In this document: positions 1-6,019 of the stretch, piece by piece
Numbering within the stretch: position 1 is the stretch's first letter
Layout: the number at the start of each line of letters is the position of its first letter
Origin: Pseudomonadota bacterium
GTDB taxonomy: Bacteria; Pseudomonadota; Alphaproteobacteria; Rhizobiales; Rhizobiaceae
NCBI GenBank assembly: GCA_023399635.1
Contig: JAEWOP010000176.1
Coordinates: forward strand, 1 to 6,642
DNA length: 6,642 nt
Direction: 5' to 3'
Made by a program: the position numbers and the translations under genes
The notes under the pieces: model-generated
Seen by the model: only the letters and a program-made list of their open reading frames with translations
Databases searched by the model: none
Told to the model about the DNA's origin: nothing

Positions 1-1085
1 TGGATGACATCGCCGTCCTGGACGACGTATTCCTTGCCTTCGTCGCGACCCTTGCCCGCTTCCTTTGCGCCGACTTCTCCCTTGAAGGCAACGTAGTCAT
101 CGTAGCCGATGGTGAAGGCACGGATGAAGCCGCGCTCGAAATCGGTGTGGATGACTCCAGCCGCCTGGGGAGCCTTGGTGCCACGAACGATGGTCCAGGC
201 GCGCGTTTCCTTCGGCCCCACCGTAAAATATGTGACGAGGTCGAGCAGGTGGTATCCAGCACGTATCAGACGATCCAGACCGGCCTCTTCAAGCCCCAGA
301 GCCGACAGAAACTCCTTGGCTTCCTCCTCCGGCAGTTGGGCGACCTCGGCTTCGATTGCTGCCGAGATGATGACGCATTCGGCGCCCTGCTGCTTGGCCA
401 TGGCGGCAACTGCCTGGGTATGGGCATTGCCATCGACGGCATCGGCTTCGGCCACGTTGCAGACGTAAAGAACGGGATGCGAGGTGAGGAGGTTGAGGCC
501 CTTGAGGATCTCGATCTCGTCGGCCGAGAACGTCTTCAGGAGAAGGCGCGCAGGCTTGCCCTCGTTCAGCAGCTTGACCACCGCTTCCATGATCGGCAGC
601 TGGGCGACCGATTCCTTGTCCTTCGATGTCGCCCGCTTGCGGGTCTGCTCAACACGGCGCTCGAGGCTTTCGAGATCGGCGAGCATGAGCTCGGTTTCGA
701 TCGTTTCTGCGTCGCCGACAGGGTTGATGCGGCCTTCGACATGGGTGATGTCGTCATCCTCAAAGCAGCGCAATACATGAACCACCGCATCGACTTCACG
801 GATGTTGGCAAGGAACTTGTTGCCGAGCCCTTCGCCCTTGGAGGCACCGCGCACAAGGCCGGCGATGTCGACAAACGAGATACGGGTCGGGATGATTTCC
901 TTCGATCCGGCAATCGACGCCAGCACCTGCATCCGCGGATCGGGAACCGCAACCTCGCCCGTGTTCGGCTCGATCGTGCAGAACGGATAGTTGGCAGCTT
1001 GCGCCGCAGCTGTCTTGGTCAGTGCATTGAAGAGCGTGGATTTGCCGACGTTTGGCAGGCCCACGATGCCGCATTTGAAACCCAT
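1..1085 (-). CDS. ychF: Redox-regulated/ribosome-binding ATPase YchF (OBG family), 3' end cut by window edge
   Basis: I translated the minus strand from the ATG at 1085 and read 361 uninterrupted codons. The protein opens with MGFKCGIVGLPNVGKST, whose P-loop is G9-LPNV-GKS16. A G3-like DIAG motif lies at residues 73-76, followed by the family-typical GASKGEGLGNKF. The G4 position reads NVAE (210-213) instead of NKxD, the change that makes YchF prefer ATP over GTP. L77 follows DIAG, so the catalytic Gln of classical GTPases is replaced by a hydrophobic residue (HAS-GTPase type). A helical coiled-coil insert spans roughly 130-200, and a C-terminal TGS domain (about 277-361) ends at the window edge in GDVI. 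YchF proteins are about 363-367 residues, so only about six residues are missing. YchF binds ribosomes and, in E. coli, is linked to stress and oxidative responses. It is often co-transcribed with pth, but here an inverted clpS lies between them, so it needs its own promoter. Confidence 0.97.
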   Translation of the reverse strand, partial: MGFKCGIVGLPNVGKSTLFNALTKTAAAQAANYPFCTIEPNTGEVAVPDPRMQVLASIAGSKEIIPTRISFVDIAGLVRGASKGEGLGNKFLANIREVDAVVHVLRCFEDDDITHVEGRINPVGDAETIETELMLADLESLERRVEQTRKRATSKDKESVAQLPIMEAVVKLLNEGKPARLLLKTFSADEIEILKGLNLLTSHPVLYVCNVAEADAVDGNAHTQAVAAMAKQQGAECVIISAAIEAEVAQLPEEEAKEFLSALGLEEAGLDRLIRAGYHLLDLVTYFTVGPKETRAWTIVRGTKAPQAAGVIHTDFERGFIRAFTIGYDDYVAFKGEVGAKEAGKGRDEGKEYVVQDGDVI

Positions 1086-1122
1086 CGGTATTGTTACCCG
1101 TACTTGAACGATTGTTGCCTTG

Positions 1123-1151
1123 GCTATGGGATAAACCGCTGGAGGGGTCAA
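1123..1151 (-). promoter_or_regulatory. Candidate promoter of ychF
   Basis: On the minus strand a TTGACC -35 (1146-1151, preceded by C, as in the alphaproteobacterial CTTGAC pattern) is followed by a 17-base spacer and CATAGC (1123-1128) as the -10. The -35 is good and the -10 is weak. It would start transcription near 1116, giving a 5' leader of about 30 bases. ychF needs a promoter here because the divergent clpS gene precludes read-through from pth. Confidence 0.4.
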
Positions 1152-1198
1152 GCCCGGGCGGAGCTAGTGGATGCCGCGATCACTCAGGCACCCCCAGC

Positions 1199-1227
1199 TT
1201 GATCGCTTCTGGGCGCGATGCGATAAT
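1199..1227 (+). promoter_or_regulatory. Housekeeping-type promoter of clpS2
   Basis: TTGATC (1199-1204), a spacer of exactly 17 bases and GATAAT (1222-1227, five of six matches to TATAAT) form a good sigma-70-like promoter. The predicted start is near 1234, about 30 bases before the ATG at 1264. This placement excludes the longer reading of the frame from 1171, because that ATG would lie upstream of the promoter. Confidence 0.6.
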
Positions 1228-1254
1228 ACGGCCAGCAGAGTTCAACGTCATCGC

Positions 1255-1258
1255 GAGG
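1255..1258 (+). promoter_or_regulatory. Shine-Dalgarno deciding the clpS2 start
   Basis: GAGG lies five bases before the ATG at 1264. The frame stays open back to an ATG at 1171, but the residues encoded before 1264 do not resemble ClpS. The 1264 start gives the expected MPTNDD-type N-terminus. Confidence 0.65.
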
Positions 1259-1263
1259 CTCAG

Positions 1264-1578
1264 ATGCCGACCAACGACGACATCATCATTCTTCCCAGTA
1301 CAACGACCAAGCCCAAGGTGGAGCGACCGAAGCTGTATAAGGTCCTCCTCAACAATGACGACTACACTCCGCGCGAGTTCGTTGTAATGGTGCTGAAGTT
1401 CGTCTTTCGAATGAGCGAGGAGGCTGGCTACCGGGTCATGCTGACAGCGCATCAAATGGGCACGGCCGTGGTCGTTGTCTGTGCCAAGGACATTGCGGAA
1501 ACCAAGTCGAAGGAAGCGGTCGATCTTGCCAAGGACGCAGGCTTTCCGCTGATGTTCACCACCGAGCCGGAAGACTAG
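1264..1578 (+). CDS. clpS2: ATP-dependent Clp protease adaptor ClpS, ClpS2-type paralogue
   Basis: This gene encodes 104 residues. ClpS binds the N-domain of ClpA and delivers N-degron substrates (proteins with destabilising N-terminal residues) to the ClpAP protease in the cytoplasm. The core reads LYKVLLNNDDYTPREF. N31, D32 and D33 match the NDD triad that binds the substrate alpha-amino group (N34/D35/D36 in E. coli), and H63 matches E. coli H66. The conserved AETK segment is at 78-81. Where E. coli ClpS has the gatekeeper Met40, this protein has Arg37. That feature and the ending PLMFTTEPED fit the second ClpS (ClpS2) found beside ClpS1 in rhizobia and Agrobacterium. The usual clpA partner gene is not adjacent; clpS1 with clpA is normally elsewhere in these genomes. 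The gene is alone on the plus strand, with its own promoter, divergent from ychF and convergent with pth. The start at 1264 is chosen for its GAGG and the promoter position. I see no clear terminator after it. Confidence 0.93.
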   Translation: MPTNDDIIILPSTTTKPKVERPKLYKVLLNNDDYTPREFVVMVLKFVFRMSEEAGYRVMLTAHQMGTAVVVVCAKDIAETKSKEAVDLAKDAGFPLMFTTEPED

Positions 1579-1681
1579 TCAGCGAGCTCGGCGATAGAGA
1601 TCGTCATCGGGCAACGCTTGCTACGCAGGTGCAAGAAATAAAGGGGATGATCTGAGCGACGACTGGCGCCCGCCTTCGCTG

Positions 1682-2401
1682 CTATTCCGTCTTGGTGCCA
1701 AACATCTTCTTCAGCATGGCAGCCATGGGGCCGGTCTCCGGCAGTTTCTTCGGCTGGAGCGTGTTGTTGCGCGCCTGCCGGATATGCGACTGCTCGGCCG
1801 TTTTTTTGATTTTTGACTTCTGCTCGTCCGGCTTGTCGCCTATCGCTAGCGCAAGCTTGTTGAGAAGCTGCGAATCCTCACCGCGGACAAGCATTTCGGC
1901 ATTATCGGCCAGCGTCTGCAGAAGCGGGTTCAGCCAGGTCTGGTCGGACTTGCTGAAGTCCCCCAGGACATAGCCATGAACCAGTTCCTTGGTGCCAGGA
2001 TGGCCGATTCCGAGACGAAGACGGCGGTATTCCTTCCCGCAATGAGCATCAAGGGACTTCACGCCGTTATGGCCCCCATGGCCACCGCCGGTTTTCAGCC
2101 GAGCCTTGCCCGGCAAAAGGTCCAGTTCGTCATAAATCGCAATGATGTTCTCCGGTCCAAGCTTGTAGAAGCGCATGGCTTCGCCGACGGCTTCGCCGGA
2201 CAGGTTCATGAAGGTCTGCGGCTTCATCAGCAGGACCTTTTCGTCGGCGATCTCTCCTTCGGAGATATCCGCCTTGAACTTCTTCGACCAGGGTGTGAAG
2301 CCGGCACGTCGCTGGAGTGCGTCGGCCGCCATGAAGCCGATATTGTGGCGGTTGCCCGCATACTTGCTTCCCGGATTACCCAGCCCAGCGATGATCAGCA
2401 T
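1682..2401 (-). CDS. pth: Peptidyl-tRNA hydrolase
   Basis: This 239-residue protein cleaves the ester bond of peptidyl-tRNAs that drop off ribosomes, recycling the tRNA. The conserved residues of the bacterial Pth1 family are all present: N9 in GLGNPG, H19 in NRHNIGF, N66 in TFMNLSG, D91 in YDELDL and N112 in GGGHGGHNG. They correspond to N10, H20, N68, D93 and N114 in E. coli. RLRLGIGHPG (127-136) is also typical. E. coli Pth is 194 residues. This protein continues past about 190 with a Lys/Arg/Gln-rich, probably disordered tail ending PMAAMLKKMFGTKTE, as is common in rhizobial Pth. The start is fixed by an in-frame TGA shortly upstream; the Shine-Dalgarno is weak. rplY lies upstream but is separated by a strong terminator, so pth depends on read-through or on a promoter I could not identify. 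It ends about 100 bases from the convergent clpS2. Confidence 0.97.
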   Translation of the reverse strand: MLIIAGLGNPGSKYAGNRHNIGFMAADALQRRAGFTPWSKKFKADISEGEIADEKVLLMKPQTFMNLSGEAVGEAMRFYKLGPENIIAIYDELDLLPGKARLKTGGGHGGHNGVKSLDAHCGKEYRRLRLGIGHPGTKELVHGYVLGDFSKSDQTWLNPLLQTLADNAEMLVRGEDSQLLNKLALAIGDKPDEQKSKIKKTAEQSHIRQARNNTLQPKKLPETGPMAAMLKKMFGTKTE

Positions 2402-2509
2402 GTCGTCTCTATCTGTTCGTCAGGTGTCTCATGATCTCCCACTGGTAACGGGGAGGGCGCTCATACCGTTGCGCTTCTGCTCCCAGAAGAACAACCTGGG
2501 CAAGATAAC

Positions 2510-2536
2510 AAAAAACCCGCCACGAAGGCGGGTTTT
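2510..2536 (-). terminator. Rho-independent terminator of rplY
   Basis: On the minus strand CCCGCC, a five-base loop TTCGT and GGCGGG are followed by six consecutive T. Flanking A/T pairs extend the stem to about ten base pairs (arms 2512-2521 and 2527-2536). It begins about 20 bases after the rplY stop codon. Read from the plus strand the T run is only four, so its main direction is minus. Confidence 0.9.
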
Positions 2537-2557
2537 CTATCAAAGAGCAACCGCTCC

Positions 2558-3169
2558 TTATTCAGAGGCCGGAGCTTCTTCCGTCTGTTCTTCTTCGACG
2601 CCAGCCGCCGGGGCAATGATTGTCGCAATGGTGAAGTCACGGTCGGTGATGACCGGCTTCACACCCTTCGGCAGTGTGACGCTCGAGATGTGGATGCTGT
2701 CGCCGATCTTGAAGCCCGTGAGGTCAACGGTGATCGAGTCCGGGATGGCGTTTGCCGGGCAGTTGAACTCGACCGTGTGGCGGACAACGTTCAAAACGCC
2801 GCCGATCTTCACGCCAGACTTCTCTTCGTTGATGAAGTGAACCGGCACATCAACGGTCACGGCCGTATCGGCCGAAACGCGAAGGAAGTCGACATGCATC
2901 GTGAAATCGCGAACCGGATCACGCTGGTAGTCCTTCGGAAGGACCTGGATCTTCTGTCCATCGACATCGATCGTGGCGATCGTCGTCATGAAGCCGCCGG
3001 CGTGGATGCGCTTGGTTACTTCGTTGGTCGACAGTGCGATTGCGAGGGGGGCCTGCTTGTCACCATAGATGACAGCGGGAATCAAACCGTTGCGGCGAAG
3101 TTCACGGGCGGACCCCTTACCAACCCGTTCGCGCGCCTCGGCCTTGAGCTCATAAGATGTCTGGCTCAT
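2558..3169 (-). CDS. rplY: 50S ribosomal protein bL25, long CTC/TL5 form
   Basis: This 203-residue protein binds 5S rRNA (loop E region) in the large ribosomal subunit. Residues 1 to about 95 are the 5S-binding domain, with family motifs such as RxxxGKGSARELRRNGLIPAVIYG (partly seen at 14-36) and the later VDFLRV. Residues of about 100-190 form the second beta-rich domain found in the CTC/TL5 class (VDVPVHFINEEKSG, then IGDSIHISSVTLP and PVITDRDFTIATI). The tail (about 190-203) is strongly acidic, EEEQTEEAPASE. E. coli L25 is only 94 residues and lacks the second domain. AAGGA (3176-3180) lies six bases before the ATG and supports the start. The gene has its own promoter (3292-3320), a leader of about 115 bases with possible regulatory structure, and a terminator, so it is probably monocistronic. 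The order prs, rplY, pth is widely conserved, but here rplY is separated from prs by two other genes. Confidence 0.97.
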   Translation of the reverse strand: MSQTSYELKAEARERVGKGSARELRRNGLIPAVIYGDKQAPLAIALSTNEVTKRIHAGGFMTTIATIDVDGQKIQVLPKDYQRDPVRDFTMHVDFLRVSADTAVTVDVPVHFINEEKSGVKIGGVLNVVRHTVEFNCPANAIPDSITVDLTGFKIGDSIHISSVTLPKGVKPVITDRDFTIATIIAPAAGVEEEQTEEAPASE

Positions 3170-3291
3170 GGCATATCCTTTCGAGGTTATTGGAGAGCCT
3201 TGCGACGCAGTTTCTGGGTCGGAAGACCGGAGGACACCTCGCGATGTGCTCCATCCGCGTTGCCTCCAAGGGTGTCTACGCGGACTGGCGG

Positions 3292-3320
3292 CCTATAGTA
3301 CAAGCGCACCACAATATCAA
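3292..3320 (-). promoter_or_regulatory. Strong promoter of rplY
   Basis: On the minus strand TTGATA (3315-3320, preceded by C) is followed by exactly 17 bases and TATAGG (3292-3297). This is the best promoter match in the window. Transcription would begin near 3285, leaving a leader of about 115 bases before the rplY ATG at 3169. It lies in the gap after the zinc-ribbon gene. Confidence 0.7.
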
Positions 3321-3354
3321 GCTTGGATGAACCGATGTCGCCTTCAGCCCTGGC

Positions 3355-3606
3355 CTATCGCGGCTCGCCGCCCGGAGGATAGGCCGTCTTCTGTTCGAAC
3401 CGGAATTTATGGCCGCACTGACAGCGCACCATGTATTTGCGCGGATCCGTCGAAGGGAACTCGTCAGAGAAGCCGAGGGGCATTTCATCGATACGAAAAT
3501 CGCGGTTGTTTCCGCGACGATCGTCACTCTCGGATACTTCAGCGAATCCGGAATGGCCGCATTGAGAACATTCCAGCTTTCTTGAATAGCGGTCGCGTGC
3601 GGCCAT
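3355..3606 (-). CDS. Small zinc-ribbon-like protein of unknown function
   Basis: This 83-residue protein is not one I can name. Two cysteine pairs are visible, CSQCG (C13, C16) and CQCG (C62, C64), separated by about 45 residues. Each is followed by a His two residues after the second Cys (H18 in CGHSG, H66 in CGHKF). CxxC plus CxC suggests one structural zinc site of the zinc-ribbon/rubredoxin-knuckle kind. The middle is rich in charged residues (SESDDRRGNNRDFRIDE) and no membrane segment is present. GGAG lies five bases before the ATG (3612-3615), supporting this start. The gene sits between the terminator of the upstream chemoreceptor gene and the rplY promoter, on the same strand as both. 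No obvious promoter is visible in the roughly 60 available bases. A role in RNA, DNA or protein binding would be a guess. The coding call rests on the cysteine spacing and the Shine-Dalgarno. Confidence 0.75.
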   Translation of the reverse strand: MAARDRYSRKLECSQCGHSGFAEVSESDDRRGNNRDFRIDEMPLGFSDEFPSTDPRKYMVRCQCGHKFRFEQKTAYPPGGEPR

Positions 3607-3668
3607 GGGAACTCCGTATCATCGTCTTTGACGCGCAGAACTAGCTCCGGTGGCACAGGATGCAAGGC

Positions 3669-3706
3669 AAAAGAAAGGGCGCCGCTTTCGTGATGAGCGG
3701 CGCCCT
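3669..3706 (-). terminator. Rho-independent terminator of the chemoreceptor gene
   Basis: A perfect 11-base-pair inverted repeat (arms 3676-3686 and 3696-3706, AGGGCGCCGCT and its complement) encloses a nine-base loop. On the minus strand it is followed by TTCTTTT (3675-3669). It lies 27 bases after the chemoreceptor stop codon. The plus-strand side lacks a T run, so it acts in the minus direction. Confidence 0.9.
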
Positions 3707-3732
3707 GAAATATCTGGTTGATTATACGACGG

Positions 3733-6000
3733 TCAGGCGGCGCGGCGGCTCGCGTTCGTCCCGCCATCTCCCACCGAGAAATGGCTGATCTGCTCGTTCA
3801 GCATCTCGGCTTCGTTCGCCAGAGAATGAGCCGAGGCGGAGGTCTCTTCCACCATAGCGGCATTCTGCTGCGTCACCTGGTCAAGGCCGCTGACAGCCGA
3901 GTTGATCTCACCCAAGCGAGCGGATTGTTCGCGCGAGGAGGTGACAATAGCGCCGATATGCTCGTTGATCGACTGGATGTTGCCTTGGATGTGCTCCAGG
4001 CTCTCCCCCGTCTTCAGAACGAGTGCGACGCCGTTCTCGACGTCCGCAGCCGAGGCCGTGATCAGTTGACCGATGTCACGCGCAGCCGTTGCCGACTTTT
4101 GCGCCAGTTCCCGGACTTCCTGAGCAACCACGGCAAAGCCCTTGCCAGCTTCGCCCGCGCGTGCCGCTTCGACCCCTGCATTCAAGGCCAAAAGGTTGGT
4201 CTGGAATGCGATCTGATCGATCACGTCGATGATCTGACGGATCTTGGACGAGGAGCTTTCGATGCGCTCCATAGCCTGGATGGCGTTCTGTACGACGTTG
4301 GTGGACGTATGCGCGCCTCTGAGCGTATCGGCCGCCACATCGACTGCGGTTTCGCAGCGGGTGAGGGCGCCGTTGACCGAGCCAGTCATTTCGGCGAGTG
4401 CGGCTGCTGCCTCTTCCAGAGCCGCAGCCTGACGCTCGGTGCGGCGGGAAAGATCGTCAGATGCCGCCTTCAGTTCACCCGAGCCCCCACGGATCGTGGT
4501 GACGCTGTTGCCGATGGCCCCGATTGTCGCCTGCAGCCCTTCGACCGAATTGTTGAAGTCGTGCCGCAGGTGATCGAGCGACGGGGCAAAGGCCTTGGTG
4601 ATGCGTTGGTCGAGCCTGCCGCGGGACAGGGCTGCCAGGCCGGTGGCCAGTGCCGATACGGCTTCCTCGATCTCCTTCGCGCTGGCTGCCTTCTCGGCCT
4701 CGCGCTGCTGGCGCTCCTCGTCGAGTTCCTCCGACTTGCGGTGTGCCTCGTCTTCCATGCGTTCCTTGTCGAGAGCGCCTTGACGGAAGGATTCCAGTGC
4801 CCGCGCCATGACGCCAACCTCGTCACCGCGCTTTGTATAGTCGACGACAATGGTCTTATCGCCGTCATTGAGGCGGTTCATCAGCTTCGCAAGTTCCGTC
4901 AGCGGACGTGTGAGGCGGGCGGCGATATAGGTGCCTGCGGCTCCCATGATGGCCAACACGGCCAGAGTGGCCAGAACAGCCCAAAGCGCAAGATCACGGG
5001 CAGAAGCCAGAACCTGCTGCTCCGACCGGCCAATGGCCAGCAGATGCTTGTCGCCAAACAGCGAAACGGGTTGGAACGCGAAGAAGAGGGGATGATCGGC
5101 AACAGTGGCGAAGACTGAGCCTGCCGTCTGTCCTGCTGCCGCCTGGGCGAGTTCAGCCGGAATCTCATGAGACGTGCCATCGACGACGGAACCGCTACGA
5201 TAGGCACCGCTACCATCCAGCAGAAGTGCTTCGTCGATAGACGTGCCGAACTCGTCGGGAGTGACTGCACGTGTCAACTGGTCGGCGGAGATACGGAAGA
5301 TGACGGCTCCCTTGGTGACTGTCTTGCCCCAGGATGCCACAGCAAGCTGCTTGCCGATAAAGGCGGAAGGCTTACCGTTGTCGAGTTCGTAGGGTGCGAA
5401 GGGTGAGGTTTGCACTTCGTCGGCCGTGCCTGCAACGATGCGGCCCGTCAGTTCGCCGAGGGCGGGAATGGCCGAAGCGCTCTGCAGGAGCTCAGCGCCC
5501 TTGGTGACGGAGTAAACGATCATGCCGTTGATGTCGGTGACATAGATGTCGCTGACGCCAGCGTTCTTCCAGGCGCTGGCCATCGTCCCGTGGATGGAGC
5601 TGTGGTGAATGGCGTAAAGAAGCTTGAGGCCGGAGCCGTCGAAAGCAACTCTCTCCTCCGGGGTCTGCCCTTTCTGATATTCCGCCTTGATGCTTTCGGC
5701 TTCGCTGGGGATGATATTCGTCATCGTCTCTACAGCTTGCCCCAGCGCTGTGTTCTGAGCGAGGTCGGCGAGCGATTGAGAAATGCGATCTTGATAATCC
5801 GAAAGATCGCTTGCCTGGTTACCAGCAATCGATTCAAGGCGAAGCTTGCTTGCCTCTATCAAGCCGTCCTTGCCGATTTGATAGCTCAGCAAACCAACGG
5901 ACAGGCAGGACACGAAGGTGGCCCCGACCACCAGCCCAGCGAATTTTGCCTTGATAGACAACGATCTGCCGGTGCCGGCAGCGTTCGATGACCGCAACAT
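3733..6000 (-). CDS. Transmembrane methyl-accepting chemotaxis protein with Cache-like sensor and tandem HAMP
   Basis: This 755-residue chemoreceptor would sense a ligand outside the inner membrane and control the CheA-CheW kinase complex. A basic N-terminus precedes the first membrane helix (about 20-43). The periplasmic region (about 44-336) has a helical stretch, then beta-rich Cache-like sequence with DIYVTDINGMIVYSV at 151-165. The second membrane helix is at about 337-361. A HAMP domain (about 361-413, RLTRPLTELAKLM) leads to a charged coiled coil (about 411-445) and a second HAMP-like unit (about 450-498). The signalling hairpin is highly conserved at about 594-636, including IAFQTNLLALNAGVEAARAG. 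The C-terminus is NASRRAA and lacks an NWETF-type CheR/CheB tether. An ATG seven codons upstream (6021) is possible, but 6000 has GGGGGA nine bases before it and 6021 has nothing comparable. No che genes are in the window, so this is an orphan receptor with unknown ligand. A good terminator follows it. Confidence 0.96.
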   Translation of the reverse strand: MLRSSNAAGTGRSLSIKAKFAGLVVGATFVSCLSVGLLSYQIGKDGLIEASKLRLESIAGNQASDLSDYQDRISQSLADLAQNTALGQAVETMTNIIPSEAESIKAEYQKGQTPEERVAFDGSGLKLLYAIHHSSIHGTMASAWKNAGVSDIYVTDINGMIVYSVTKGAELLQSASAIPALGELTGRIVAGTADEVQTSPFAPYELDNGKPSAFIGKQLAVASWGKTVTKGAVIFRISADQLTRAVTPDEFGTSIDEALLLDGSGAYRSGSVVDGTSHEIPAELAQAAAGQTAGSVFATVADHPLFFAFQPVSLFGDKHLLAIGRSEQQVLASARDLALWAVLATLAVLAIMGAAGTYIAARLTRPLTELAKLMNRLNDGDKTIVVDYTKRGDEVGVMARALESFRQGALDKERMEDEAHRKSEELDEERQQREAEKAASAKEIEEAVSALATGLAALSRGRLDQRITKAFAPSLDHLRHDFNNSVEGLQATIGAIGNSVTTIRGGSGELKAASDDLSRRTERQAAALEEAAAALAEMTGSVNGALTRCETAVDVAADTLRGAHTSTNVVQNAIQAMERIESSSSKIRQIIDVIDQIAFQTNLLALNAGVEAARAGEAGKGFAVVAQEVRELAQKSATAARDIGQLITASAADVENGVALVLKTGESLEHIQGNIQSINEHIGAIVTSSREQSARLGEINSAVSGLDQVTQQNAAMVEETSASAHSLANEAEMLNEQISHFSVGDGGTNASRRAA

Positions 6001-6009
6001 GGTGTGATA

Positions 6010-6015
6010 TCCCCC
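6010..6015 (-). promoter_or_regulatory. Shine-Dalgarno deciding the chemoreceptor start at 6000
   Basis: GGGGGA lies nine bases before the ATG at 6000 and inside the translated part of the longer version starting at 6021. The ATG at 6021 has no purine-rich site in front of it. The site is in the loop of a short inverted repeat (GTGTG at 6015-6019 and CACAC at 6002-6006 on the minus strand). Confidence 0.55.
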
Positions 6016-6019
6016 ACAC

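Noticed and set aside
1152..1159. GCCCGGGC palindrome between ychF and clpS2
   Set aside because: An eight-base GC palindrome is common by chance in GC-rich DNA and has no recognisable operator match.
147..1202. 351-codon plus-strand open frame opposite ychF
   Set aside because: It lies antisense to an intact, clearly recognisable YchF. Its product has no coherent family features and arises from the codon bias of ychF.
1609..1636. CTTGC/GCAAG inverted repeat downstream of clpS2
   Set aside because: A five-base stem with no following T run on either strand does not support a terminator.
1655..1680. AGCGA/TCGCT inverted repeat right after the pth stop, with a T-rich stretch beyond
   Set aside because: The stem is only five pairs with a poorly pairing interior, and the T-rich stretch is interrupted and distant. 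It is too weak to call a terminator for pth.
1976..2840. Overlapping plus-strand frames opposite pth and rplY
   Set aside because: They cross the rplY terminator and lie antisense to two confidently identified genes.
3276..3767. 163-codon minus-strand frame covering the zinc-ribbon gene in another frame
   Set aside because: It spans the chemoreceptor terminator, the zinc-ribbon gene and the rplY promoter, and starts inside the receptor gene. The alternative frame with paired cysteines and a Shine-Dalgarno is the better call.
3718..5118. 466-codon plus-strand open frame opposite the chemoreceptor
   Set aside because: It begins inside the gap beyond the receptor stop and runs antisense to its conserved signalling domain. 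Long antisense frames are expected in GC-rich genes and the translation resembles no family I know.
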